Assembly (NCBI GenBank): GCA_913057945.1 | Contig: CAJXOF010000001.1 | Span: forward strand, 186,001 to 250,000 | Length of the DNA stretch: 64,000 bases | Source: an uncultured Hyphomonadaceae bacterium | GTDB taxonomy: Bacteria; Pseudomonadota; Alphaproteobacteria; Caulobacterales; Hyphomonadaceae | Reading direction: 5' to 3' | The notes under the pieces: generated by a model | Told to the model about the DNA's origin: nothing | What the model saw: the letters and a program-made list of their open reading frames with translations, nothing else | Database searches by the model: none | Shown: positions 27,165 to 36,529 of the stretch, in pieces | How the letters are laid out: each line of letters begins with the position of its first letter | Position numbering within the stretch: the first letter of the stretch is position 1 | Program-made: the position numbers and the translations under genes

Positions 27165-29411
27165 CTATTCCTCGATCTGAAGCCGCATTGCGTTCAGGGT
27201 GACGATAATGGAGGACAGCGACATGGCAATGGCGGCCACCAGCGGCGTGACATGACCCGTCACCGCAATTGGCACGGCGATCACATTATAGGCCGCCGCC
27301 AGCGCAAAGTTCTGCCGCATGATCGCGCGGGTTTTCCTGGCGACTCGCAAGATCAGGGGGATGGCTTCAAGCCCGCCACTATACACGGCGTCGCTGGCGG
27401 ATTGGCTGATGTCGATCGCGGCCCCCGGAGCCAGCGAAGCGTGCGCAAGAGAGAGGGCGCCGGCATCATTCAGGCCGTCGCCCACCATGAGGACGCGGTG
27501 GTTCTGGTTCCGCAGGGTTTCCAGACGGGCGACTTTCGCCTGTGGCGAGGCTTCACCAGTCCAATCGGCAATGCCAAGTGTCCCGGCGAGCGATGCGACG
27601 GCGCTGTTCTGGTCGCCCGAGACAATCTCCAATTCGATGCCCTGGGCGCGCAGCGTGTTCAGCGCGTCCGCAGCGCCCGGCTGAACATTGTCGACGAAAC
27701 GGAACTGTACGGCTGGCGCGCCCGCCCGCGCAAACCACAGGGACGGCCCGGAGGCGACAGCCAAGGCCTTGTCGGTGCCGATCCAGTTCGCTGAGCCGAG
27801 CCGCCATGTCTGGCCGTCCACCGAAGCTTCAAGTCCGCATCCGGCAATCTCCCGCACACTTTCCTGTGCGGCGCCGGGGCCTGCTGTGGTAACCAGGGCG
27901 CGGGATAGCGGATGGTGGCTCACTCGCGCCATGCTCGCCGCGTCCGCCAGCATGGCTTTGGCGTCCGGGGAGTCCAGCGGCACAGGTTGGCCTGTCAAGG
28001 TCATGCTTTCGAGCTTTGGCGTGCCGAGGGTAAGTGTTCCCGTCTTGTCGAAGACAATATGGTCGATTTCCGCAAGCCGTTCGAAGGCATCACCGGACCG
28101 CAGATACACGCCTTTGCGGAACAGGCGCCCAGCTGCCACGACCTGAGCCACGGGCGCCGCGAGTGCGAGCGCGCAGGGACAGGTAATGATGAGCGTGGCC
28201 GCTGCGATCATCAGCGCATCAGGCAGCGATGCGCCAAGCAAGAGCCATCCGAGACAGGCCAGCGCGGCAGTCGTATGAACGAATGGTACGTAGATAGAGA
28301 CTGCACGATCCGCGATCCGGCGATAGGCCGAGCGGCGCTGTTCACCAGCTTCCAGCATTTCCCCGATCTGCGACAGCAGCGACTCTTCAACGACTTTCAA
28401 CGCTTCGCCCCGCAGCGGCGCGGACACGTTGATGGCGCCGGCATGCAGGGTCATGCCGGGAGAGAAAGTCCGCGGCAGGGATTCTCCCGTCACGAGGCTT
28501 TCGTCTACATCGCTGACGCCGTCAAAGATCCGCATATCGACCATGGCGCGTTCGCCCGGTGCCAGCAGGATCCGGTCGCCTGCGGCGACATCTCTCGCCG
28601 CAACAGAGAGTGCGTCCCCCTTGTCGGTGAGACGCGTCACGGCGCTTGTCTGCATCGCCGCCAGGGCATTTGCGGCCGCATGAGCCTGTCGGCGGAGACG
28701 GGCATCCAGGAACCTGCCGATCAACAGGAAGAAGCACAGCATCACGACCGCATCGAAATAGGCATGTTCGCCGCCGCGCAGGGTTTCGAAGACGCTGACT
28801 CCGAAGGCGAGGCTGAGGGCCAGCGAGATCGGAACGTCCATGTTCGCATGGCCCTTGCGCAGGGCAGCCCAGGCCGACCGGAAGAAATGGCGTCCGGAGA
28901 ACAGGAGGACCGGCAGGGCGATCACGCCGGAGAGGGCGTGCAATGTCTGCCGCGTGGCTTCTCCCATTTCCCCGTATCCGGCCCAGACAGACACTGACAG
29001 CAACATGATGTTGGCGGCAGCAAAGCCTGCAACGCCCATGGAGATAAGAAGGGACCGCTCTTCGCGCGCCTTGTCGGCTGCGCCGGTATCGGCCGCTTGC
29101 GCCGCAATGCCATATCCAAGATCGGAAATCGTCTGGGCAATCCGGTCAGCGGCAAGCGGGCCGGTCCACCGCACCCGCATCTGTCCGCTCGACAGGTTCA
29201 ACCGCGCCTGCGTCACGCCCGGCAGAGCCGAGACGGATTTCTCGATCTTGCTGAGACAACCACCACATTTCGCACCCCGCACCACGAGATCGATCGCGTG
29301 TTCGTCGCCCACATCACGGACGAACCCGGCATAGCCCGTCTTGGTATCCCGCGCCGTGACAGGAGACAGGCCTGAAGGACAGCCAGGGGCGGTGGGTGTC
29401 AGCGCAGTCAT
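27165..29411 (-). CDS. ccoI: copper-translocating P1B ATPase CcoI/FixI
   Basis: P-type ATPase of 748 aa that supplies copper for the CcoN active site. The N-terminal Cys-rich leader is followed by a heavy-metal-associated domain with GAKCGGC (about residues 46-52). It has eight predicted helices with the CPC motif in TCPCALALA, the phosphorylation motif DKTGTLT, and the hinge motif VGDGLNDAGALSLA. It overlaps ccoH by 4 bp and is followed by ccoS. Confidence 0.95.
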   Translation of the reverse strand: MTALTPTAPGCPSGLSPVTARDTKTGYAGFVRDVGDEHAIDLVVRGAKCGGCLSKIEKSVSALPGVTQARLNLSSGQMRVRWTGPLAADRIAQTISDLGYGIAAQAADTGAADKAREERSLLISMGVAGFAAANIMLLSVSVWAGYGEMGEATRQTLHALSGVIALPVLLFSGRHFFRSAWAALRKGHANMDVPISLALSLAFGVSVFETLRGGEHAYFDAVVMLCFFLLIGRFLDARLRRQAHAAANALAAMQTSAVTRLTDKGDALSVAARDVAAGDRILLAPGERAMVDMRIFDGVSDVDESLVTGESLPRTFSPGMTLHAGAINVSAPLRGEALKVVEESLLSQIGEMLEAGEQRRSAYRRIADRAVSIYVPFVHTTAALACLGWLLLGASLPDALMIAAATLIITCPCALALAAPVAQVVAAGRLFRKGVYLRSGDAFERLAEIDHIVFDKTGTLTLGTPKLESMTLTGQPVPLDSPDAKAMLADAASMARVSHHPLSRALVTTAGPGAAQESVREIAGCGLEASVDGQTWRLGSANWIGTDKALAVASGPSLWFARAGAPAVQFRFVDNVQPGAADALNTLRAQGIELEIVSGDQNSAVASLAGTLGIADWTGEASPQAKVARLETLRNQNHRVLMVGDGLNDAGALSLAHASLAPGAAIDISQSASDAVYSGGLEAIPLILRVARKTRAIMRQNFALAAAYNVIAVPIAVTGHVTPLVAAIAMSLSSIIVTLNAMRLQIEE

Positions 29412-29920
29412 GGAACAATCACGATCCGCTTGTTTGCGCGAAACACAACTTCTTCTCCAGCTGGGTCAAAGACCTGGAACTGAGCGTCCCATCGGCCCGT
29501 CGGCAGTTCGGAAACACTCGTTATGTAGTCGCCCGAGCCATACGATTCGAGCACCACGATTTCATCGTATGTCGTGCTCCCCGGATGGCGCAACTCAACC
29601 GACACGAGACGCGCGGAAATCGGATTGCCGTCCGCATCGGCGAGATTGAAAACGAGGTTCTCATCATAAAGGCCGGCCGCAGCGTTCCATCCGAGCAGCT
29701 CCTGAGCCGCCTTCGCCTCAAGCGCGCTGTTGTAGTCCAGTCCCTGCAAATAGGACTTCTTCACGTCCTCGCCGGGAAAGCTGGTGATGGCATGATAGAG
29801 GAAGATGCCGTTCACCGTGAACATCAGGCCAAAGAAGCCCAGCATGATCCAGAGGACATGCCATCCGGTGAGTTTCCCGCGGGGCGCGGTTTCGTCTGCA
29901 ATCATCGTCTGGTCGGTCAT
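29408..29920 (-). CDS. ccoH: FixH/CcoH cbb3 oxidase assembly protein
   Basis: Protein of 170 aa with one membrane helix near residues 20-42 (WHVLWIMLGFFGLMFTVNGIFLY) and a periplasmic domain. The helix followed by SYLQGLDYN is characteristic of the FixH family. It helps assemble or stabilise the oxidase together with CcoG and CcoI. Both ends overlap neighbours by 4 bp (ccoG upstream, ccoI downstream). Confidence 0.92.
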   Translation of the reverse strand: MTDQTMIADETAPRGKLTGWHVLWIMLGFFGLMFTVNGIFLYHAITSFPGEDVKKSYLQGLDYNSALEAKAAQELLGWNAAAGLYDENLVFNLADADGNPISARLVSVELRHPGSTTYDEIVVLESYGSGDYITSVSELPTGRWDAQFQVFDPAGEEVVFRANKRIVIVP

Positions 29921-31389
29921 TGTTCAGCTCCCCTGAAAGAAGACATGTTCACATCCGTTTCACCGGTAGTCCCATCGCGGACGGTGAAAATCACTTGCCG
30001 GCGAGGAACGCCTGGATCAGCCGATACGAGGATGCGGTAACGGTCCACGCCAAACGCTTCGACAGGCAGCTCCAACACGCCTTCCCCGTCATGCTCCATG
30101 CCGATGACCTTGTAGGACAAACCTTCAGGCCCGCTGACACTGAGTTGCATTGTGCGCGGCTCACTCGCCTTGTTCACGAGCTTGAGCGTGTAGCCATTCT
30201 GGATACGGCCATCCGACAGGGTCACGAAGGGCGGCGAGCGGTCCTTGAGGATATTCACTTCAATCGTCGATTTGGTCGCAAGCCCCCATGCCATCAATCC
30301 GCCAATGGCCAGCATGACGACGGCATAGACGACGGTCCGGGCCCGGATGAGCCTGTGCTTCGGCGGCGTCAGGCCTTCATTGCGCGCCGCTACAGCGATT
30401 TGTGTATCGTAGGCAATCAGGCCCTTGGGCCGATCAACCTTCACCATGATCTCGTCGCAGGCATCGATGCAGAGCGCACAATGGATGCATTCGAGCTGTT
30501 CACCATCGCGAATGTCGATGCCCATCGGACAGACCTGAACGCACTGATTGCAGTCGATGCAGTCACCGCGATTGTCCCAGCCTTCGGATTTGCGCTTCGG
30601 CCCGCGCGGCTCGCCTCGGTCATAGCGATAGGTAACGTTGAGGGCCTGCTCATCCGTCAGCGCGCCCTGGATGCGCGGCCAGGGGCACATATAGGTACAT
30701 ACCTGTTCGCGCATCATCCCTGCCAGGAAATAGGTCGTTAGGGTGAGAATACCGGCGAACCAATAGGCCGTGAGGGGGGCATCACCTGTGAACCAGCCGG
30801 ACGCGACAGTCGGCGCATCATGCCAGTAAAGAATGAAAGCCCCGCCGGTCCAGAAGGCAATGACCAGCCAGACACTATGCTTGCCGAGTTTGCGGGCGAG
30901 CTTGCTTGCCGTCCACGGCGCATTGTCGAGCCGCATACGGGCCGCACGATCACCTTCGAAGGCGCGCTCGACCCAGATGTAAAGATCGGTCCAGACAGTT
31001 TGCGGACAGGTGTAACCGCACCAGACCCGCCCGAGCAGTGATGTCACAAGGAAGAGCAACAGAGCGGCAAGGATCAGCCCGCCCGCCATATAGTGAATAT
31101 CCTGTGGCCACAGCTCGATGAAGAAGAAGTAGAATTTCTCACTTGCGAAATCGGCCAGCACGGCCTGGTCGGGAATACCCTCGCCCCGGTTCCACCTCAC
31201 CCATGGCAAGCCGTAATAGACGCCAAGCGTGACCGCCATGACGATCCATTTGACCATCCGGAACTTGCCATGCGCCAGCTTGGGGTAGATTTGCTTGCGC
31301 TTGGCGTAGAGATCCTCATGACGTGGAGGCTCTCCACCCGGTGGGGCGGAGAGTTCCGTGGTCTGTTCGATCAGCGTCGTGCTGCCCAT
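29917..31389 (-). CDS. ccoG: FixG/CcoG membrane ferredoxin-like copper reductase
   Basis: Integral membrane protein of 490 aa with about five helices and a cytoplasmic double-cluster ferredoxin domain. The Cys spacing CIDCNQCVQVCP..CIHCALCIDACD (about residues 265-305) fits two [4Fe-4S] clusters. A periplasmic Ig-like C-terminal domain follows. CcoG helps reduce Cu(II) for CcoN maturation. It starts 9 bp after the end of ccoP. Confidence 0.95.
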   Translation of the reverse strand: MGSTTLIEQTTELSAPPGGEPPRHEDLYAKRKQIYPKLAHGKFRMVKWIVMAVTLGVYYGLPWVRWNRGEGIPDQAVLADFASEKFYFFFIELWPQDIHYMAGGLILAALLLFLVTSLLGRVWCGYTCPQTVWTDLYIWVERAFEGDRAARMRLDNAPWTASKLARKLGKHSVWLVIAFWTGGAFILYWHDAPTVASGWFTGDAPLTAYWFAGILTLTTYFLAGMMREQVCTYMCPWPRIQGALTDEQALNVTYRYDRGEPRGPKRKSEGWDNRGDCIDCNQCVQVCPMGIDIRDGEQLECIHCALCIDACDEIMVKVDRPKGLIAYDTQIAVAARNEGLTPPKHRLIRARTVVYAVVMLAIGGLMAWGLATKSTIEVNILKDRSPPFVTLSDGRIQNGYTLKLVNKASEPRTMQLSVSGPEGLSYKVIGMEHDGEGVLELPVEAFGVDRYRILVSADPGVPRRQVIFTVRDGTTGETDVNMSSFRGAEQ

Positions 31390-31398
31390 GAAAGGCCC

Positions 31399-32283
31399 CT
31401 ATTCCCCGCCGCCCAGCGAGTGCACATAAACGGCAATCGCCTTGATGGTCGCATCGTCGAGCCGGTCATCCCAGGCCGGCATGTGGGAATTACGGGCATT
31501 GTAGATCGTGGCTTCAATATCCGCCACGCGGCCACCATACAGCCATTCTGCGTCGGTCAGGTTCGGCGCGCCTTGCGTGCGGTCCCCCGTTCCGTTTGCA
31601 CCATGACAGGTGGAGCATTGCTGCTGGAAGATTGGCGCCGCCCGTACGACGGCCTCGCTGTCCTCGCTGCGCCCCGACAGACTGAGCACATATTGCGCCA
31701 GATCGTCGACTTCGCTGCGCTTCAGCAGGCCATCACGGCCGAAAGCCGGCATGGCGGAGAAGCGCGTTCCATCATCTGTATCGTGGCGGATGCCGTGACG
31801 GATCGTGTACTCGATACCATCCAGCGACCCGTCCCAGAGCCAGACATCATCTGCCAGCGCTGGATAGCCGATTGCACCGCGTCCCCCTGCCCCATGGCAG
31901 GTCGCGCAATTGTCCCCGAAGGCACTTTCCCCCATGGCGAGCGCGAATTGCTGCAGGGTGCGGTCGGTCTCGATTGTCTCGAGCCCGGCATCCAGCAGGA
32001 CAACGGATTGCGCATCCCGCGCCGTCTTGAGTTCCGTGACGGCCTTGGCGACTTCAGCCCGGTCCGAATGACCGCGCAGGCCCTTCGTATTGGTGCCAAG
32101 CCCCGGCAGGGCGGGAATGGCGGGCATCAGGATCATGTAGATGATCGCCCACGCGATCGACATGTACCAGACATACAGCCACCAGCGTGGCAGCGGATTG
32201 TTCAGTTCCTTGATCCCGTCCCAGGAATGCCCGGTCGTCTCAACGCCGGAATACTGGTCAACATCCTTGGTTTCATCAGTCAT
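31399..32283 (-). CDS. ccoP: cbb3 oxidase di-haem cytochrome c subunit CcoP
   Basis: Membrane-anchored cytochrome c subunit of 294 aa. One N-terminal helix follows the conserved GIKELNNPLPRWWLYVW segment. Two haem c attachment motifs, CATCH and CSTCH, lie in two consecutive cytochrome c domains. It passes electrons from the bc1 complex or soluble cytochrome c to CcoO and CcoN. I chose the ATG at 32283 (MTDETKD); it overlaps the ccoQ stop by 8 bp. Confidence 0.96.
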   Translation of the reverse strand: MTDETKDVDQYSGVETTGHSWDGIKELNNPLPRWWLYVWYMSIAWAIIYMILMPAIPALPGLGTNTKGLRGHSDRAEVAKAVTELKTARDAQSVVLLDAGLETIETDRTLQQFALAMGESAFGDNCATCHGAGGRGAIGYPALADDVWLWDGSLDGIEYTIRHGIRHDTDDGTRFSAMPAFGRDGLLKRSEVDDLAQYVLSLSGRSEDSEAVVRAAPIFQQQCSTCHGANGTGDRTQGAPNLTDAEWLYGGRVADIEATIYNARNSHMPAWDDRLDDATIKAIAVYVHSLGGGE

Positions 32284-32437
32284 TTGACGGCCCCTTGTCT
32301 TCAAGCGGAGAATTTGCGGCGCGGTCGAAAGTGTCCTGGTTGCTGGGCCACAGGGCGTAGACAAGGGCTCCGGCAAACATCAGGACAAAGTAGACCAGGC
32401 CACCGGTCTGGGCGAAACTTGAGAGTGCTTCATACAT
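32276..32437 (-). CDS. ccoQ: cbb3 oxidase small subunit CcoQ
   Basis: A 53 aa protein with a single helix (GGLVYFVLMFAGALVYALWP, about residues 12-31) followed by a polar tail. This matches the CcoQ family, which stabilises the assembled oxidase. It occupies the standard slot between ccoO and ccoP and starts 12 bp after the ccoO stop. Confidence 0.93.
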   Translation of the reverse strand: MYEALSSFAQTGGLVYFVLMFAGALVYALWPSNQDTFDRAANSPLEDKGPSND

Positions 32438-32449
32438 GCGGGTTGCCTC

Positions 32450-33220
32450 CTAGCGCCGGTTGCTGAGGTCATCAGCTTCATAGGTCGAGAAGTCGACGAG
32501 CGTGCCGGTCATCTGGAGATAGGCCACAATGGCATCCATCTCCGTGACGCGCCCAGGATCTCCATCATAGTCGCGAAACTCAACGGAGCCCTCACGCCCG
32601 GATGCGCCATCATATTGTTCAAGTAAGCCATCAAGGTGATCATATCCTTTTTCGTCTGGATCGGCCTGAGCGTAGAGATGGCCCTCGGCATTCTCGATCA
32701 TTTCATCCGTATAGGGCACGCCGAGCAGGCGTTCTGTGCGCAGGCGCTCCCCGATGCGGTCGAAATTCAGCTTCTTGTCCGCCAGGAAGGCGTAGGGCGG
32801 CATGACACTTTCCGGCACCAGCGCCCGCGGGTCCTTGAGATGGTCGACCTGCCATTCAGCAGAATACTTGCCGCCGACACGGGCCAGGTCTGGTCCCGTG
32901 CGCTTGGAGCCCCACTGGAACGGGTGATCGTACATGCTTTCCGCAGCCAACGAATAGTGGCCGTAACGTTCGACCTCGTCGCGCAGGGGCCGCACCATCT
33001 GACTGTGGCAGACATAGCAGCCCTCACGGACATAAATGTCCCGGCCCATTAGCTCGAGCGGCGTGTAGGGACGCATCCCGTCCACTTTCTCGATGGTGTT
33101 GTCCATGTAGGCGAGGGGCGCCATCTGGATCAGGCCGCCAATCGACACTACGACAAGGATGCCGACAGTCAGCAGAAGCGAGTGCCGCTCCAGCAATCCA
33201 TGTTTGTTCATGATGCTCAT
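32450..33220 (-). CDS. ccoO: cbb3 oxidase mono-haem cytochrome c subunit CcoO
   Basis: Protein of 256 aa with an N-terminal membrane helix and one haem c motif ([11 protein letters not shown], CVxCH type). Later segments [15 protein letters not shown] and [11 protein letters not shown] supply the distal Met ligand region. A strong AGGAG sequence precedes the ATG at 33220, deciding the start over the open frame that continues upstream. It lies 10 bp behind ccoN. Confidence 0.96.
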   Translation of the reverse strand: MSIMNKHGLLERHSLLLTVGILVVVSIGGLIQMAPLAYMDNTIEKVDGMRPYTPLELMGRDIYVREGCYVCHSQMVRPLRDEVERYGHYSLAAESMYDHPFQWGSKRTGPDLARVGGKYSAEWQVDHLKDPRALVPESVMPPYAFLADKKLNFDRIGERLRTERLLGVPYTDEMIENAEGHLYAQADPDEKGYDHLDGLLEQYDGASGREGSVEFRDYDGDPGRVTEMDAIVAYLQMTGTLVDFSTYEADDLSNRR

Positions 33221-33230
33221 GGATTCGCTC

Positions 33231-34913
33231 CTATTCAGCAGGAACCAGCGTCGCGCGCGGTTCGGGATTTGCGTATGGGTCAGGCTTGGAGTCGACCGGC
33301 TCAGCAGCGCCATGGCCCAGCGCAGTGCGCACGAGATTGTAGGCCATGATCACGGCGCCGCTGAAGTAGAGCCCCCCCCCAAGGGCACGGATCATGTAGC
33401 TGATATGCTTTGCCTCAACGGTCTCGACAAAGCTGTATTCGAGGAAGCCGTATTCATTGTAGGCACGCCACATCAGGCCTTCCATGATCCCGGCGAACCA
33501 CATGGAGATCATGTAGAACAGGATGCCGATCGTGGAGATCCAGAAGTGCCACTCGACGAGAGACTTCGAGAACAGGGCCTTTTTCTTGTAGAGCCAAGGC
33601 ACGAGGCAATAGAGCGCCCCGAAGCTGATATAGCCGACCCAACCCAGCGCGCCCGAATGGACGTGGCCGATGCCCCACTCCGTGTAGTGACTGAGCGAGT
33701 TGACGGCACGCACCGACATCAGCGGGCCTTCGAAGGTCGCCATGCCGTAGAAGGCCAGCGAGACAACCATCATGCGAACCACAGGATCGGTGCGCAGCTT
33801 GTCCCAGGCGCCCGACAGGGTCATGACGCCGTTGATCATGCCGCCCCAGCTGGGCATCCAGAGCATGATCGAGAAGGTCATCCCAAGGGTCTGAGCCCAT
33901 TGTGGCAGCGCCGTGTAGTGCAAATGGTGCGGCCCGGCCCAGATGTAGATGAAGATCAGGCTCCAGAAGTGGACGATCGACAGGCGGTAGGAATAGACCG
34001 GCCGGTTCACGCGCTTCGGAATGAAATAATACATGATGGCGAGGAAGCCGGTGGTCAGGAAGAAGCCGACCGCGTTGTGGCCGTACCACCATTGCGTCAT
34101 GGCATCCTGGACGCCCGCAAAGACCTGCACCGACTTCGTGCCGGTCCAGGAGACCGGGATCGAGAGGTTATTGACAATGTGCAGCATTGCAATGGTCACG
34201 ATGAAGGACAGGTAGAACCAGTTCGCCACGTAGATGTGCGGCTCCTTCCGTTTCCACAGCGTGCCGAGGAAGACGAGCAGGTACGCCACCCAGACAATGG
34301 TCAGCCAGAGATCCACATACCATTCGGGTTCAGCATATTCCTTCGACTGCGTAACACCGAGTAGATAGCCGGTTGCCGCCAGTACGATGAAGAACTGGTA
34401 GCCCCAGAAGACGAACCAAGGCCACATACCGCCCGCGATGCGGGTCCGGCAGGTGCGCTGGACAACATAGAAACTGGTCGCCAGCAGGACGTTACCGCCA
34501 AACGCGAAGATCACCGCGCTGGTGTGCAGGGGCCTCAACCGACCGAAATTCGTCCATCCGAATTCAGGAAAATAGAAGATGTTCGGGAACGTCAGTTGCA
34601 GCGCAATGATCACGCCGACAAGAAGCCCGGCAATCCCCCAGAAAACGGACGCGAACACACCAAACTTAACCAGCGTGTCCTCATAACGACTTTCGTCGAA
34701 CGGATTGCGATTGATCAGATTGCCGGCCCACATCCCCGTACCGACGAGGAATGCCGTCACCAGCACGATGAACGTCATCGCCTGTATGCCCATGGCATGA
34801 TCGATCGTGCGTCCCGCGATGATCAGGGCCAGGACCCCGAAGACCGCGACCAGCGCAGAAACACTTGCAATGCTCCCACCACCGGAATTTGATGAAATGG
34901 TTCTCGATGTCAT
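33231..34913 (-). CDS. ccoN: cbb3 cytochrome c oxidase catalytic subunit CcoN
   Basis: Haem-copper oxidase subunit I of 560 aa with 12 or more helices. Conserved haem b and Cu_B ligands appear in [16 protein letters not shown], the [17 protein letters not shown] segment, and the GPHHLHY and [12 protein letters not shown] segments. This high-affinity proton-pumping oxidase supports respiration at low oxygen. It heads the operon ccoNOQP-GHIS. An unusual run of nine G residues on the coding strand (33372-33380) encodes Gly-Gly-Gly near residue 512. Confidence 0.97.
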   Translation of the reverse strand: MTSRTISSNSGGGSIASVSALVAVFGVLALIIAGRTIDHAMGIQAMTFIVLVTAFLVGTGMWAGNLINRNPFDESRYEDTLVKFGVFASVFWGIAGLLVGVIIALQLTFPNIFYFPEFGWTNFGRLRPLHTSAVIFAFGGNVLLATSFYVVQRTCRTRIAGGMWPWFVFWGYQFFIVLAATGYLLGVTQSKEYAEPEWYVDLWLTIVWVAYLLVFLGTLWKRKEPHIYVANWFYLSFIVTIAMLHIVNNLSIPVSWTGTKSVQVFAGVQDAMTQWWYGHNAVGFFLTTGFLAIMYYFIPKRVNRPVYSYRLSIVHFWSLIFIYIWAGPHHLHYTALPQWAQTLGMTFSIMLWMPSWGGMINGVMTLSGAWDKLRTDPVVRMMVVSLAFYGMATFEGPLMSVRAVNSLSHYTEWGIGHVHSGALGWVGYISFGALYCLVPWLYKKKALFSKSLVEWHFWISTIGILFYMISMWFAGIMEGLMWRAYNEYGFLEYSFVETVEAKHISYMIRALGGGLYFSGAVIMAYNLVRTALGHGAAEPVDSKPDPYANPEPRATLVPAE

Positions 34914-34989
34914 TCTATTCAGCCCCTTCCGCAGAGTGTAGCGGTTCAGTCGTATTGGGCTTGATTAGGATGATCGGTTCGTCGCGCGT

Positions 34990-35007
34990 ATAGGGGCTTT
35001 CCCCTAT
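34990..35007. promoter_or_regulatory. perfect inverted repeat upstream of ccoN and the fixL unit
   Basis: ATAGGGG-cttt-CCCCTAT is a perfect 7 bp inverted repeat in the 148 bp gap between the divergent ccoN and the small gene before fixL. It is a plausible operator shared by both directions. I found no convincing Fnr/FixK box (TTGAT-N4-ATCAA) in the gap, so the regulator is open; FixJ is one candidate. Confidence 0.5.
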
Positions 35008-35061
35008 GGGACAGATAGTCCTCGTCTTTTAGACGGAGGCTCGAACTGGAGGGCGCTGTCC

Positions 35062-35328
35062 GTGAAACGAACCTATTCCTACGCTGCTGCGGCTACACTA
35101 ATCGTGGCGGGCATTATCAAGATGACATTGCAGGCTTCAGCCCAGGCTACGCTCATCATCCCGACCTGCCTCGGAAAGTCGGTCACGGTGCCTCTTGAGG
35201 GGGTCGGCGTCTCCCTGATGCATTGCTGGGGCTGTTACGCCCTTCTGCTGGGAGTCTTGATGGTCGGCGCGCTGCTGCTGAACGACCTGCGGCATTCGCG
35301 TCTTCGTCCGAGGTCCGTGCTTTCCTAA
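35062..35328 (+). CDS. small membrane protein of unknown function upstream of fixL
   Basis: Predicted 88 aa protein beginning with GTG at 35062 and preceded by GGAGG. It has an N-terminal hydrophobic stretch resembling a signal or first helix (residues 6-28) and a second helix at about 53-75. Three Cys residues are notable: one in PTCLGK and a HCWGC pair at the start of the second helix. The stop codon is directly followed by the fixL ATG (TAAATG), suggesting coupled translation. I do not recognise the family. Metal or redox handling near the cbb3 locus is only a guess. Confidence 0.6.
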   Translation: MKRTYSYAAAATLIVAGIIKMTLQASAQATLIIPTCLGKSVTVPLEGVGVSLMHCWGCYALLLGVLMVGALLLNDLRHSRLRPRSVLS

Positions 35329-36522
35329 ATGTCCGGGCGCACCTACAGTGGCGGGGACATGCCGAATCCCCTGTCTGACCTCTGGCGCATCGAGAACTCC
35401 GACTTTCAGGATTCGGATTCCCTCCAGTCGATTCTGACATCCATCCTGCTGTCCGTGCCCGACGCGATGATCGTGATCGATGATGCGGGAATCATCATGG
35501 CGTTCAGCCGCGCAGCCGAGAATTTGTTTGGCTACAAATCCGAGGACGTGGTCGGGACCAACATCAAATGCCTGATGACGCAGTCAGACCAGACGCATCA
35601 CGACCAGTATATCCGCAACTATCTCGCGACCGGAGAGCGCCAGATCATCGGCATCGGACGGATTGTGGAAGCGCGCCTTGCCAATGGCGAGTCGATTCCG
35701 GTCGAACTGAAGATCGGCGAGGCCAATATCGGTGATCGCAAGCTGTTCACCGGCTTCATTCGCGACATCACCGAGAAACAGGCCAATGTGCACAGAATCG
35801 GGGAACTCCAGGCAGAGCTCGGCAACTTTTCGCGTTTGAGTGCGGTGGGCACCATGGCATCCGCCATGGCGCACGAACTCAACCAGCCATTGACCGCCGT
35901 TGCCAACTATCTCGAAGCCGCACGAGACCTGCTGGACGAGCCCAGTGAGAATGATCTCGCCATGGTACAGGAAGCGCTGTCGGCTGCGGCGGAACAATCG
36001 ATTCGCGCAGGCCAGATCGTTCGCCGGTTGCGTGACTATGTTTCGCGCGGCGAACTCGATCTGAGACCCGCGGCTCTGAAGGAAATCATCGATGATGCCG
36101 TGACTATTGCCAAGGTCGGCATCGAAGGCCAACTCGCGCGGGTAGTGCTCAGGATGGAGGATCCCGACATATCGGTCATGGCCGATCGCCTCCAATTGCG
36201 GCAGGTTTTCGCCAATCTCGTCCGGAACGCGATCGAGGCCCTCTCCGATACAGAGAACCCTCAAGTCTGGATTCATGCGCGCATGTCCGGCGACGAAGTG
36301 TCGATAGAGGTCAAGGACAATGGTCCCGGCCTGTCAGAAGAACTGCTGCATTCCCCTTTCGATGCGTTCCAGACGACGAAAGCCAGCGGTATGGGGCTTG
36401 GGCTCTCTATTTGCCAGACCATCATAGAAGCTCATGGGAGTTCGATAGCGGTAACGTCTGACCCCGGCTCTGGAGCCTCCTTCACGTTTACTTTAAGAGT
36501 CGCCACTGACGTGGCAGGGTGA
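35329..36522 (+). CDS. fixL: FixL-type haem-PAS oxygen-sensor histidine kinase
   Basis: Soluble sensor kinase of 397 aa. The PAS domain (about residues 35-150) has the FixL haem-binding pattern: proximal His91 in HHDQYIRNY and Arg111 in IIGIGR, 20 residues apart as in characterised FixL proteins. The kinase core has the phospho-acceptor His in MAHELNQPLTA and ATP-binding motifs NLVRNAIEAL, DNGPGL and GMGLGLS. No membrane helices are seen. It is expected to signal low oxygen to FixJ, encoded 7 bp downstream. An alternative ATG exists at 35359. Confidence 0.95.
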   Translation: MSGRTYSGGDMPNPLSDLWRIENSDFQDSDSLQSILTSILLSVPDAMIVIDDAGIIMAFSRAAENLFGYKSEDVVGTNIKCLMTQSDQTHHDQYIRNYLATGERQIIGIGRIVEARLANGESIPVELKIGEANIGDRKLFTGFIRDITEKQANVHRIGELQAELGNFSRLSAVGTMASAMAHELNQPLTAVANYLEAARDLLDEPSENDLAMVQEALSAAAEQSIRAGQIVRRLRDYVSRGELDLRPAALKEIIDDAVTIAKVGIEGQLARVVLRMEDPDISVMADRLQLRQVFANLVRNAIEALSDTENPQVWIHARMSGDEVSIEVKDNGPGLSEELLHSPFDAFQTTKASGMGLGLSICQTIIEAHGSSIAVTSDPGSGASFTFTLRVATDVAG

Positions 36523-36529
36523 GCAAACG

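Noticed and set aside
31093..32466. Long plus-strand open frame antisense to ccoG, ccoP and ccoQ
   Set aside because: The minus strand carries haem-binding and ferredoxin motifs of known subunits; the plus frame spans several gene boundaries without any domain.
33159..34364. Long plus-strand open frame antisense to ccoN and ccoO (about 400 codons)
   Set aside because: His/Arg/Asp-rich composition is the reverse complement of membrane-helix codons of ccoN; no domain or start signal.
34914..35061. TTGAT..ATC-like sequence resembling an Fnr/FixK box before ccoN
   Set aside because: The spacing is seven instead of four bases and the second half-site does not match, so it does not support an Fnr/FixK call.
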